A stretch of DNA of 64,000 nt. Origin: Hippopus hippopus. Lineage: Eukaryota > Mollusca > Bivalvia > Cardiida > Cardiidae. The notes under the pieces were generated by a model, which worked only from the letters and a program-made list of their open reading frames with translations, was not told the origin of the DNA and searched no databases. Shown here in pieces: positions 52,480 to 63,531 of this stretch (within the stretch, counting starts at the first letter, position 1; each line of letters opens with the position of its first letter). The position numbers were made by a program, and so were the translations under genes. The DNA lies in contig OX328112.1 in NCBI GenBank assembly GCA_946811185.2, forward strand, positions 18,271,215 to 18,335,214, given 5' to 3'.

Positions 52480-53654
52480 GTATATACATTGGTTCGGACG
52501 TCATAGTTACAGAGGACTTGGTTAAAAATAAAAAGCAAAACTTGACAATGATGTTCCATCGGTCTTCAGCAGAGGTTTACGAGATTGTGGTTGCTATGGC
52601 AACCGATCATCTCAAGAAGTTTCGCCAATTTAGAAGAAATTTTGACGGGAATAACGAAATCAATTTCGACAATACGCACAAAAAGTGTTCAACATACACC
52701 AATGGTGCGGATATTTCAGGTAACGAATGCTTTGTCATCAAAGACGGGTTACACCCGATAGACTTTTTCCAAGATCAATCTGAGTCTGGAGCTTTCTTCC
52801 GGAAGCTGATGTATGGTACCAGTCAAGCGATAAAGGCAGAACCAATTCTACCTGGATTTATTCCAAAGATAGTTCACTATGTTTGGTTTGGTGCCAAAGA
52901 GATGAGCTTTATGATGTATCTTAGCATGCTTAGTACTTTGTTTATTTTAAATCCTCAGAAAGTTTACATACATGGTGACGGTGGGCTGTATGGAAAATAT
53001 GTGGACAGAATTAAACTTGATGATAGAGTGATATTCGTCAACAGAGAAAAACCTTATTATATTTATGGACATGATGTTTTATACATGCAACACAGAAGTG
53101 ACATTCTGCGTGCAGACTGCTTATTGAAATATGGCGGTATCTACATGGACTGGGACGTATTGTGGCTACGTGACCCAACTGACGTCATCAGCAGAGGTCA
53201 TGACGCAGTAGCAAACTTTGATCACATGGATCGAACCGGATTTCCGGATACGATTAACCTAGGTGTGTTGATGGCCAAACCGAAATCAGTTTTCATGAAA
53301 CGATGGCAGGATGCTTTACTCAATTACAAATCAAAAGATTTTCTGTATAATGCCGTGGAGCTTCCTTATAAAATCTACGAAGAATTTCCGCAGTATCTTT
53401 ACATTGAAAAACGCCTACAAGTCATGTGCTTTCATCTGAAATGTCACCCTACCTTTCATCCCCGGTTCAAATCGTACATGGAGGAACAACCATTCAATTG
53501 GCGAAAAGATGTTTACTCAATCCATTACACTTACCCTGATCCACCTGAATTCGATACTTACGAAAGTCTGGTGAACGGGACTGGCAGAGCAGCCGAAATT
53601 GGACATTTTATAATGAAACATTCGCATAAGTTAGATAGACTTACAAAACCTTAG
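52480..53654 (+). CDS. DXD glycosyltransferase, exon 2: C-terminal catalytic domain
   Basis: Second exon, acceptor TTTTCAG ending at 52479. The carried G plus GT gives Gly186 and keeps the frame. After the remainder of the N-terminal domain comes a second, complete copy of the fold: IVHYVWFG at about 316-323, LNPQKVYIHGDGG at about 342-354, RSDILRADCLLKYGG at about 391-405 and the metal/nucleotide-sugar motif DWD at 409-411, followed by INLGVLMAKP at about 444-453, the usual downstream element of the family. Stop TAG at 53652-53654. There is no second membrane segment, so the catalytic part should lie in the Golgi lumen. Length exceeds the usual ~350 residues of single-domain relatives because the domain is duplicated. 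No AATAAA is seen close to the stop; ATTAAA near 54364 and AATAAA at 54506 are distant candidates. Confidence 0.9.
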
Positions 53655-53865
53655 TCTTTGTAATTTTAAGCCTATGGATGCAAAAAGCTTTGATTGTATC
53701 TGAAGACTTTGTAGACTACTATTAGTTTACATCTTACATCGTGACTATACGTTAATGCAGTCAGTCAAATCCACTGTCTGTTTGTTTGATGTTTAAAGAG
53801 GCCCTGATACTCATTTTCAGCCAGTTTTAACTCATTTTGTCTTTATTTTATCAGACTATAGTCAT

Positions 53866-54003
53866 TCTCATATCTTCATGCCAAATATTGCGCCTCACGG
53901 TTGCAAGGTTGCTTAGATTACGGTCGATAGAAAATGCATTTCCCTGAGTTGCGGCCTTCCATGTAAACAGACTTGTCGTTTCCGGGTTTTGAATCGAAGA
54001 TTT
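53866..54003. repeat. Family I repeat, copy 2 (inverted)
   Basis: ATCTTCATGCCAAATATTGC, GGTTGCAAGGTTGCTTAGAT and CGATAGAAAATGCATTTCC match 43038-43172 in reverse. It lies 3' of the glycosyltransferase. Confidence 0.55.
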
Positions 54004-54406
54004 CGATATGTCCGTTATACACTCGGATAGATTCGTATGATGATCATGCATTCTGTCACGTGTCTAATGAGGTAAACGAAGGAAAATTGAGGCTTCTCTG
54101 TTGCAGCCTCGATTTTCAGACGGAGATCGCGGCCTATATATGCAAATAACACCGTATCCGACTCTAGGCGGAAACCAACGATAAATTTCCGTGACGCACC
54201 GCCATTGTTTACAGCTTCGATCGTCAGCCAGTTTTCTTCTGACCAATGTTCGGTTTCTAATACAAATCTCTGTGTTTCTTTTTTTCAAGTACACCATATT
54301 TGTCAGTAATTTATCCATGTTTACACAAAGGACTGATTTCTGTACCATTCTAAATTGTTTGAAATTAAACAGCGTTTTTGCTCACCGGCTGTAGACGGGC
54401 ATCTTT

Positions 54407-54645
54407 AACACGTTTTCAGCATTAGTTGTTATATCGAGGCGGCCAGTGCATCCATCTATGCTTTTTTAGAAGCCTTTTTAAAGGAATTTCACACCATGTT
54501 TTTGCAATAAAATTGGCTGCTTTTTCACATAAAACATTGTCGAAACAATGTTCAGCGGTCAGAGATGAATGAATCCTGTCGCAATGAATGTTATCAATTT
54601 TCAGAAAGAATCTGCAAGCTGGGAATCAACCAGCGACCTTTATTG
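54407..54645 (-). mobile_element. SINE, reverse orientation, diverged
   Basis: TTATATCGAGGCGGCCAGTG, GGCTGCTTTTTCACATAAAA and AATGAATCCTGTCGCAATGA. Confidence 0.65.
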
Positions 54646-54666
54646 TCAAGTCCTCTAATTTTATAA

Positions 54667-54770
54667 TTGAGATATGCTCTGTGAAAATGATGCATCTGCA
54701 AAAAGTTTCGGCCTAGGTCGGCCTGCGCAGTCTGCACAGGCTGACCTGGGTCGATTCTAACTTCTGGTAA
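54667..54770 (+). mobile_element. Family B fragment
   Basis: TGAGATATGCTCTGTGAAAA and core CGGCCTGCGCAGTCTGCACA. The right half is missing. Confidence 0.65.
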
Positions 54771-54849
54771 ATGAATCGGTATCATTCGGAAATACCACAT
54801 ATATCAAATGATTAAAAGAAACATACTTCTTGAGATATAGTCAAGTAAT

Positions 54850-54992
54850 TAAAAGAATCTGACATTCGTTGGCGTTTGGGATGATGTTTTATTGGGTCAT
54901 CCAGGAAAAAAAAGTGTTATTGAGCTACCCAGAGGCAAGTTTGATGGTATTTTTTCTAGATTCGTTGAATAGGATTTTATCTCAAATTCCAA
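54850..54992. mobile_element. Family G end fragment
   Basis: AAAAGAATCTGACATTCGTT, TTTTATTGGGTCATCCAGG, AAGTGTTATTGAGCTACCC match the outer arm of 49083-50130. Confidence 0.55.
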
Positions 54993-54994
54993 CT

Positions 54995-56205
54995 TATTTT
55001 AGATTATATAGATAAGCAACTCTGTAATATTATTATATGTGGAATATGATGTACTGTTGGCCGGTGGCCTGTAGATACTGGTAAATGAATTGAAATTGGT
55101 ATTACCAAAGGTAATTTCGTTGATGATATGCTAAGGAAATATGATATAGAAATCTAAGATCCAAACCGATAAGGAATGCTTTAAAACACGCCAAACCTAT
55201 GAGAAAAAATGCAGGACCGGCTTATCTCCCTTTGCTTGGAAGTAGTTGACGCACAAAGGTAAAAAGAAAACGCTAACATTTTAGGATACACGTAATTCAC
55301 AACTACAGCGTGGTATTTTAAGATCCTAAATTTCCGCAAAAAAATAGCTAAACAAAATAATTTGGACTTAAAGCCAATAGAAGAAAAGCTTGTTAAAGTT
55401 CTTTTCACCGGAAAAATCTTGCCGCATCGGACAGCGTAGATTCCACTAGTAACAACTCGGCTGATTCCGTGACTATATCTAGCCTCCTCTGCACCAAGGA
55501 GGTCGCCACTGATTCTTTTCAATCACATGATCTTAAATATGGCGGCGCCCATGAAGCTCTTCCTACCAACGACAACAACAACTATACCAAAGTTATATGC
55601 ATGTATCATTCTGTCAGCAAAACTTCCACGGAAATCGAAAAGTAACGTTTAATAAATGAAATACCAAACTTTTGTTCAATAGAAACGTATTTAATGGTAA
55701 TTGCGGAAATAATAATAATAATAATAAACCCCATAACATTTATAGTTTTATAGCAGGGTCTCATGATTCTTTTAGCGATATAACTGTCTTTTTCCGGTAA
55801 AGAAATGTAAGGTGTAGGTACATATCAGTCATCGTGATACAGCAGTGGGGCTTGATCAACGGATCGATTAACTGAGGTTTGCCGAATGAGTACCCAAGAC
55901 CAGAATGCACGACCTGTACAGTCTTATCATGATATAAATTGCAAGAAATAACACAAGAATCGCAAATAGCAGTTCCAGGTATTTGCTGATTTCAAGACTA
56001 TATCTGTGGCATGGGGGGTGACGGTTACTGTTCTTTGGTTTGCCAAGGGAGGTTACCTTTTTTCATATAATATATAACAGATACTTAACTCCCTTTATTG
56101 TTTCTTTTATCGCTTCACCAATTTCTAACGATCCATGCAGAAGTACAAGTATGTGATCCAGGGAGAGAGCTGGTTAAAGTTTTCGTTGAGGAAAAAAAAA
56201 AAAAT
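54995..56205. other. Unassigned sequence
   Basis: One weak family D remnant near 55890-55935. A minus-strand frame at 55181-55522 has no recognisable content. ATGGCGGCGCCC at about 55537 looks like a start-site/YY1-type motif without a long frame. Confidence 0.35.
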
Positions 56206-56210
56206 ACATG

Positions 56211-56475
56211 TAACTCATGCTCTGTGAAAAGGGCGCTTAATGCATCTGCAAAAAGTACCGACCTAGGTCAGCCTGCGCAGTCCGCGCAGGCTGACTTGGT
56301 TCGAAACTTTTTGCTTTCGGTAAATTTTGCGCCTGTCAAAAGAAATGTGTACCTCAGTATTCAGTCGGATGTTATACCAAAATAGATTTTATGGATCTAC
56401 AATACTGAGATGACTTCCTTGGTATCATGAGTCACGGAGATTTCTTAAACCCCCTTTGGCCAGAGCAAGGCTTAC
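56211..56475 (+). mobile_element. Family B hairpin MITE
   Basis: CTCATGCTCTGTGAAAAGGG, core CAGCCTGCGCAGTCCGCGCA, end CAGAGCAAGGCTTA. Confidence 0.8.
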
Positions 56476-56557
56476 ATTCAGAATGTGTTGTAATAATTGA
56501 AAAACATCTTAGTAACATACTCAACCTTTTCAGTGCCTGAGGCTAAGGCACAGGACT

Positions 56558-56624
56558 GTTGTGGACGGTATAGATTAAGATCAGACAGTGCAGAAGGCAC
56601 ATTCAGATCTATACTGTCTGCTTT
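56558..56624. repeat. Family D palindrome
   Basis: GGACGGTATAGATTAAGATC with CATTCAGATCTATACTGTCT. Confidence 0.65.
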
Positions 56625-56713
56625 TTTAGTCAAGCCTTTACGCGATAAAAATCTCTCTAAGTTAGAGTTTGTTTTTTTCAGTCGCCGATTTCAAGCGGTC
56701 GATTACACACGTC

Positions 56714-56961
56714 ATGTGAAAAGGTGGTTTGACGCATCAACAAAAAAAAAATATCGGCCAACGTCAACCTGTACAGTCAGCGCAGGCCGACTTGGGTCGT
56801 TCAAACGTTCTCCTACTGGTAAATTTTCTGCATGTCCAAGGACCGTTCTATCACATGATTAAAAATATTTCGTCGGTTTAAAAAAAAATCCATATTATGC
56901 GATAACTTGCTTGGCATAATGCATCACGAAGATTTATTAAACTCCTTTTTCAAGAGCTTCC
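56714..56961 (+). mobile_element. Family B hairpin MITE, diverged
   Basis: GTCATGTGAAAAGGTGGTTT, core CAACCTGTACAGTCAGCGCA, end CTCCTTTTTCAAGAGC. Confidence 0.65.
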
Positions 56962-57164
56962 CTAAATCATATAAAGGCGTTTAAAGGGAGTAAGTCCTTC
57001 GGGAAATGAATTCAACAGTGCCACAGTTGAAAGCATACTTATTTGTTTTTCTTCGCTCTGTCAAACGGTATAATGTGACATATATAATTTGCTTATCAAC
57101 CTGTTATACCAACACTTAACCTTGCGAGTAACCCTTAGGCTGCTAAGTGCGACTCAAAGACATT

Positions 57165-57236
57165 TTGCGGACAGTGTAGATTAAGATCAGACTGCACAGA
57201 ACGTGCAGTCTGATCTTAAATCTACACTATCCGATA
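57165..57236. repeat. Family D palindrome, near perfect
   Basis: GGACAGTGTAGATTAAGATC with GATCTTAAATCTACACTATC around GCACAGAACGTGC. Confidence 0.8.
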
Positions 57237-57320
57237 AGAAGATATCTTTACACAAAAAATACCTTGGACATAGTACAATTTGGGTTTTAATTGTCGGCTT
57301 TAAAGTTGCATTTCACTTAC

Positions 57321-57542
57321 ATAGCCGGATAAGGATGAACAACCGTCACCTTCTCTTTCACGATTTTTAATCCTGTAGCGAATAAGAATTAAATTCTTTT
57401 TTTTTTCAAACATAGATCGAAAAATTTTTCGATGGTGTATTGATGAAATTATTAAATTAACATTTCGTCTAACATAATTTATCTTTTCATCTAATCCAGT
57501 TTCACGATTTTCATCTCCCATTTCGCATATTTTCAAATGCAT
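57321..57542 (-). CDS. Candidate first exon, 74 codons, basic
   Basis: Minus-strand ATG at 57542 runs to a strong donor GTAAGT (57320 downwards), phase 0. The peptide starts MHLKICEMGDENRETGLDEK and becomes Lys/Arg-rich (FEKKKNLILIRYRIKNRERE). A CCAAT box (reverse of ATTGG, 57554-57558) and a GTGACGTCA (about 57631) lie upstream. No family recognised and no second exon located. Confidence 0.3.
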
Positions 57543-57639
57543 TTTCACCGTTCATTGGTCAAAAGCTTTGGCGCGTCTTTTGATAGCAAATTCACGTGAG
57601 TTATAATTCGCTGCGTCATAACGAATTTCGTGACGTCAG

Positions 57640-58555
57640 CGCATGACGATCCGGAAAATGTAGAAGCTTTTTAATTTTTTTGAGATGAAAGCTATCGCTT
57701 GATGGCAAAAGCCGTTTGGAACTTTCGAGGGTCAGGGTACAGAAGAAAAATCATTTTCTTCGATTTCGTTGCACACCTTGTCTTACTATATACGATATAG
57801 AGGGAGTCACCAATGTGCTATTTATAGAAACAGTGTTGATGAAAATTTGAATATATATTCCGTGATATACAGGCGATGCACCAATGTGCTCAATGATCGA
57901 CCAAAGACAGTTTTAGTGTTCCGTGATAGACCAATAGAGCTTCAAAGGCCCGTGATTATACCTAGCAAGTCATGACATAATTATTATAGATCCATATAAT
58001 CCATTTTGTCTAATAAACAACTAAATCATGAGGTAGCCAGTAATGTTTCCTCTAATTTCAAGATGTTTGAGTACACTTTCCTCAAATTTCAGGATTTATG
58101 ATCACAGTTTCCTCAAAGTTCAGTAAGCACATTTCCCTACATTTTAGGTTGTATGAGTACAGGGGACAACTATTCCCCAGGTCCCCGTTTTACTAAGGTA
58201 GGCCTAGTTACGAACAAAATTTGCATAAGTTTTACGTAACTATAGTACAGTGGCATTAATCTGCTACGAGATAACTATCATGATTATTTTAGAAAACTAT
58301 TGCGATAAATCAAAGTTTTCTGGAAATTTTTTCTTTTCATTTCATCTAAATAAAATTTCCAGGAAACTTTGAAACGGGGCCCACGTAACTATGGACTATG
58401 GGATCAACAGAGAGAATGAGAGTTTGTCCAAGAAAATATTTGATATTTCTATGGAATTCCAGGCATGGCGACCATATTTGGTCACAGTACAAGGGCAGAT
58501 AGTGTATCTGCTGTCCCCACAATCTTACAGTGCTGAAAATGGAATTAACAGCTTA
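57640..58555. other. Unassigned sequence with a possible TIR element at 58175-58396
   Basis: GGTCCCCGTTTTACTAAGGT near 58178 and, in reverse, GGGCCCCGTTTCAAAG near 58380 could be diverged ends of a small element. Confidence 0.3.
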
Positions 58556-58557
58556 TG

Positions 58558-58626
58558 CAGACAGTGCAGTACAAGATGAGAATGCACAGAATTTGCAGTC
58601 AGATCTTAGATCTATACTGTCAGCGT
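58558..58626. repeat. Family D palindrome
   Basis: AGACAGTGCAGTACAAGATG with GTCAGATCTTAGATCTATAC. Confidence 0.6.
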
Positions 58627-58912
58627 CTGTGCTATATATTCTGAAAAACTCAGCTTTTAAATTGAAATATGTGCATCTTTAGAACTGACGGGGAAAGTTC
58701 ATTTTGCCTATTTAGCACTGCAAAAGTTGAACTTTGCATAATTCCAAAGACTCTATGTCTCTCTAGTTTCATGTTTAATTGTTGGCATGAAATAATGTTG
58801 ACTTTATAAATTCAGCTTTTTGGAGAAGTTCAATATTTGTTGGATTCCAGTTTCAAAAAAAAAAAAAAAAATAGAGAAAAAACTTCTGGGTAAAACTGTT
58901 TATTTCATGCTT

Positions 58913-59347
58913 TCCGGTAGGATATCGAGAAATAGCGGTGAAAATATTTTTCGATATTCCACTGGTACGACCAGTGAAAATACCGATTTTTATATTCTAG
59001 TAACCTAGGTAAAATGCGCGTGACTCACAACCGAGATTGAAATATGACGTCATTTACCTTACATTTCTCGCGCTTGACGTAATATTGTAATGCGTTGCTA
59101 TGCGGAGGGGGTACGCCACGGGGAGTTACTGAAAAGACTGTACTGGATTTTGATAAAGTTCCTCCCAGAAAGGGTTAAAAGCATGAAATAAATAGAATAT
59201 TTGTTTTTTTCGGTGAAAGATCGAAATTTATTTCATCTCGTGAACACCATCGGTAATATTTTCACTTGAAAATATTACCGATGGTGTTCACGAGATGAAA
59301 TAAATTTCGATCTTTCACCGAAAAAAACAAATATCCTCTATTTGTTA
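58913..59347 (-). mobile_element. Family F hairpin element, reverse copy
   Basis: Same order in reverse: GATATCGAGAAATAGCGGTG, TAACCTAGGTAAAATGCGCG, GTACTGGATTTTGATAAAGT, then a near-perfect hairpin at 59197-59343 (ACCATCGGTAATATTTTCAC and partner). Confidence 0.7.
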
Positions 59348-59373
59348 CCTTATTTCCATGTAAAATGTGAATA

Positions 59374-59595
59374 CGCCATGCTCTAGCAAAAGGGGTTTCA
59401 GTGCATTATACCATGCAAGTCATCACGTCACTATGGATCCACACAATCCATTTTGTTTAACAACTGAACCCTAGGGTAGAATAGTCCTTGGATATGCAGA
59501 AAATTTTCAAATAACAAGAAGTTTTGACCGAGGCTAACATGGGTTGATACTTTTTGCAGATACATTAAGCCCCTTTTTCACAGAGCATGGCTCAA
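59374..59595 (-). mobile_element. Family B MITE lacking half of its hairpin
   Basis: GCCATGCTCTAGCAAAAGGG to CAGAGCATGGCTCAA. The GC-rich palindrome is reduced to GAGGCTAACATGGG. Confidence 0.7.
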
Positions 59596-60814
59596 ATACA
59601 GATAGCTCCTGTAAGATCCTTCCCTTCATTCAATCATCAGTGACAGACGAGAAAAAAACAACAATTATCTAAGATAAGAACAACAGTGAATTGTCGTCAT
59701 CTCTCTATCTTCAGGAGAATACAGTAGGGAATCCTTGGCGGATGGTCTCTCTGTATAGGGATCTGTCTATGCATTCCCTGGGTTACTTCTAGAGCGCACC
59801 CTTGTGCCATTGGCGCATATTTTTCATCTTTGGCGCATCAGAAATGTTACCTCGGGGCCAATATGGCACGCATTTTTCAAAAGGTGTTAAACTGCCATTG
59901 AAAATTTGTTCTCCAATTCACACTATTGAAGAATCAAGTGCAGCCAAGATTATGACTGGTGAATCATTACGAGGGATCTTTTTTGATTATTTCTGTGGGT
60001 GTGTCACCTATATCAGCCATACTTGAAAACCTGATAAAACAATGTTACTTCCATCATACAGAGAATGTCTTAGCTGACTTTTGCAGGAGTTTGAAAATGA
60101 GTCTTGTCAGGTCAAAATCTAGGCCACTGGGATCAATCTTTGAAGAAACTTGTGTACGCTCTAGAGGCCACATGTTCTTCAGTCCAATATTCATGAAATT
60201 TGGTCAGAATGTTTTTCTTGATACAAAAAAACTTTTTTTTCATTTTCTTCTCCTTCTCTTCTCTTACCTGTCCAAGAACAGTATGCATTCCCACGGTAAT
60301 AAGGCGTCTGTAGGCCTAAACCAGTGATCAATATATATTCACAGCCGGTCCACATTTTCAGAGCCGGCCAACATAATCGGAGCCTTTGTTTATTTGTGTC
60401 AATTTTGTATTAATTCTTATCAATTCTTTGTCAGCAGCAAACAGAAAAGTTCAAGACAATAATTCACGCTTTTAGGACAGCAAAACTCGCTCTTATTTGC
60501 TAATTTAATGGCAATATTAGTCTGAAATTAGGTCCTTGACGTATTATTTCGGCTACGGGCAACCCACGGCACAAATGATTGAGACAACACTGTACACATT
60601 CTACAACTTTCCATGCTGTAGAAAGCACGTTGAAAGACCAAAGCATTGCATGACATTCTCCTTTTTTTAAAATCCAAAGACATAAGAACACAGTAGTACA
60701 AAGAATGACGAGCTTGCCTGTTTTTCATTTGTTTTAGAGCCGTCATTTTCGGAAACGGAAGACCAACACAACATTTTATCGTCAGAGCCATTGGCTCTGA
60801 ATATGAAGTTTCCT
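59596..60814. other. Unassigned sequence
   Basis: Apart from the mollusc repeat at 60095-60225, nothing recognised. The frames here carry no motifs. Confidence 0.35.
60095..60225. repeat. Fragment of a dispersed mollusc repeat
   Basis: AAACTTGTGTACGCTCTAGA, then GGCCACATGTTCTTC and TTCATGAAATTTGGTCAGAA form a block I recognise as common in bivalve and gastropod genomes. The surrounding open frame is not a gene. Confidence 0.5.
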
Positions 60815-60982
60815 ACCGGTGGTAGTTTACAATAATATTCTCCCAAGCTCCTGGCTGCCTTCCCAAATAATTATCATTGAAAAATGATAAGCAGTGAGAC
60901 AGGAATGAACCCTGTAGCAGTAACTATCATCAATCATCAGAAAGAAATTGGCCGAGCTCGGGATTCAAGAAAACCACATTAA
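60815..60982 (-). mobile_element. SINE fragment, reverse orientation
   Basis: CTCCTGGCTGCCTTCCCAAA, GACAGGAATGAACCCTGTAG and AAAGAAATTGGCCGAGCTCG. Confidence 0.65.
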
Positions 60983-60991
60983 GGAATGCGC

Positions 60992-61720
60992 TTAACCCTT
61001 TACAAATCCTTTTCCCACAATGTTTTCTATCCTATCAAAGACAGAAATCATCATTTGAGCTACTTTCAATTTGTCATCTGCAAATGCTTTCAATTTGCAC
61101 CAGTCTAAAATTTTATTTGACAAAAAGAGTTAATTGTAAGCAAGAGAGACAGATAACTATCCAAAATATGAAGACAGGAAGTTTAACTCTTTCGAAAACA
61201 TTGTGGGAAAAGGTGAAAATCTTGGTAACCAACATTTTCTGCTTTTCCCACAATGTTTTCTTCTAGATTAAGGGCAAGTTTCATCATTTGAGCCACACTG
61301 AAATTGTTGCCTGCAAAGGCTTTGCTTCTCCCTTACTCTTAATGTTTTCAAAAATCTTCCTTCTCGAGGTTATAAAAACTCCAGCTAGTGTGAAAACTAT
61401 TAACATGTATTTATTTAACAGCTAAATTAACACTCCACCAAAAAAATTTTAGACTTCAAGGTATATGCAGATGACAAAATAAATGTGACTCAAAAAAATC
61501 ATCTTGGGAAGTGTAGAAAACATTTTGAGAAAAGAAAATGCTGGTTACCAACCTGTTCGCCTTAACCCACATTTCTAAGCTAAGTTAACTCTTTACCAAA
61601 TGACAAAATTTTAGACTGGTCCAAATTCAAAGTAGGCTAGGCCTATTTGCACTCCGCAAAATAAATGTGACTCAAAAATTATCTTGGATGATAATGATAC
61701 TGTGGGAAAGTGAGAAAATG
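60992..61720. mobile_element. Cluster of four family A derivatives
   Basis: 60992-61132 (-) lacks the left half of its hairpin and ends AAAAAGAGTTAA. 61184-61408 (-) starts TTAACTCTTTCGAAAACATT. 61425-61590 (+) starts TTAACACTCCACCAAAAAAA. 61585-61720 (+) starts TTAACTCTTTACCAAATGAC. They are separated by little other sequence. Confidence 0.65.
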
Positions 61721-62144
61721 TTAAGTCTCTCTAATACGTAAATATAATACATTTTCTAAATATTATCAAAGATGCTTTTCGAACGTCCCTCGTTAAACTC
61801 CGCGTGCCTATCTTTGGCAGCACGCTCTTCAGCTTTTGGAGGGAAAATTTGACAAACAGCATGGAGGAACTGAGAAAATGCTGTGTTAACACGTTTGTTA
61901 CAGCGGTACACAAGGTGTGGAATATGGAAGTAGTCAGTATTCGTAGTTGGAAAAGTAATAATTCTCCAGCAAACGGATTGTTTCTTTAAAAGTCAACGAG
62001 ACCAGCTTGATTAGAAAGACTTATTCAAAGGAAGAAAGATATTTTAAACTGAATTAAGTAGCTAACGATTGTGATCTGTGAACCGAATAGTGGAAAGAAT
62101 AATTAAAAGCTAACAGGTATTTTTTTTTTTCATTGCATTGCAGT
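61721..62144. other. Unassigned sequence
   Basis: Overlapping short frames on both strands (61731-61989), no motifs. Confidence 0.35.
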
Positions 62145-62496
62145 TCCATAGTCCTTTACCAGACGACAAAATTTCAGACTGATCCAAGCAGAGGCGAATT
62201 GAAGGCGAACCAATTGACGAAACTTGTCCTCAATAGGGTAGGAAACATTGTGGTGAAAGGAGAAAATGTTTGCAGGGATCGTAGATAACAGGGATAGATC
62301 ATAGGAAACGCGATAGCCGAGATAAGAACAAATATACGATCCCTGATGTTAGTAATCAGCATTTTCTGCTTTTCCCGTAATGTTTGCTACACATCCCATG
62401 ATGAATTTCATTTTTTGAGTCACATCTATTTCGTCATCTGCAAACGCTTAAAAGTTGTACAAGTCTAAACCTTTGGGGTTGGTAAATACTTAACTA
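62145..62496 (+). mobile_element. Family A MITE with a 73-bp TIR insert in the hairpin loop
   Basis: GTCCTTTACCAGACGACAAA, AGGGTAGGAAACATTGTGGT and the left hairpin arm are separated from the right arm (AATCAGCATTTTCTGCTTTT) by 62273-62345. That insert begins and ends with CAGGGATCGTA / TACGATCCCTG. Confidence 0.65.
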
Positions 62497-62519
62497 AGCG
62501 GTGAAATGAAGGTATTTCC

Positions 62520-62600
62520 TTAACTCTTACCACACAATCTTGAGTTTTTTAGACCTTGAGGAAAAGGGGTTTTGGAACCAATTAAGGTAAAGGAAAAAAA
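62520..62600 (-). mobile_element. Family A left-end fragment
   Basis: TTAACTCTTACCACACAATC, GACCTTGAGGAAAAGG, then decay into A-rich sequence. Confidence 0.5.
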
Positions 62601-62662
62601 AAACTTTTGTCACTGAAAAAAAAAACTACGAAACGGCCGTTTTTTTAAATAGCCCTCGTATT

Positions 62663-63465
62663 CACTATGGACCAACGTACAGTCTCGCAAATCGGAAGCT
62701 CCTGTCACTGTACGCCCAAAATCAGTTAGCTGCGATAAACAAATACATGTATCATAAAACATGCTGGCACGAGAATCCTAGCAAACAGAAACTTACCGGG
62801 TGTATACCATTTGAGAGGTAACAGGTTTCTCGACCAACTTTCACTGCAATTTGGAACGTGAACCATGCGGTTTTTGCACAGGAAAGCCGTAGCATGATTT
62901 TTTTCCCCGTTTACGGTTGCCGTGACGGCTAAACTTTTGCTTCTTATTCTTCAAGGAAGATCTGTAACCATTTTCTGATTATGCACAAAAGAGGTTCGGA
63001 TTTGGAATCTAACACACTCAACCCCGACCCAGTTAATGAACCCCCATCCCCACATTCTTTGATAGTACCTCAAGGATTACTTCCACTGGAAAAGTGCTGA
63101 ATACTCTTATGGATATGTATACATGAAGTTGAATAATTTCTTTATCTGAGTGCATAATCAGAAAATGGTTACAGATCTTCCTTGCAGAATAAGAAGCAAA
63201 AGTTTAGCCGTCACGGCAACCGTAAACGGCAAAAAATGGTGATGCGGCTTTCCTGTGCAAAAAACGCATGGTTCACGTTCTAAATTACAGTAAAGGTTGG
63301 TAGGGAAACCTGTTACCTCTCAAATGGTATACACCTAATAAGTTTCTGTTCGCTAGGATTCACGTGCCAACCTGTTTAATGATATTTGTTTACCGCAGCT
63401 AACTGATTTTGGGCGTACAGTGACAGGAGCTTCCGATTTGCGAGACTGTACGTTGGTCCATAGTG
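62663..63465. mobile_element. Foldback element with CACTATG ends and 5-bp target duplication (Transib/RAG-like type)
   Basis: Inverted arms of about 310 bp (62663-62986 and 63152-63465) enclose about 165 bp. The outer 70 bp of the arms are essentially identical in reverse complement. The ends begin CACTATGGACC and the 5-bp direct repeat GTATT flanks both sides (62658-62662 and 63466-63470). No transposase frame is inside, so it is non-autonomous. CAC(A/T)ATG ends with 5-bp duplications are characteristic of Transib and ProtoRAG-type transposons; the assignment is inference from the ends only. It sits among family A remnants. Confidence 0.65.
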
Positions 63466-63531
63466 GTATTTGTTGGCTCCGAAGGCCGATATCCACTTTT
63501 GGTCGAGGTGAATCTCGCCTCCTCGAGAATA

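Noticed and set aside
59959..60327. 122-codon plus-strand frame
   Set aside because: Covers a dispersed mollusc repeat.
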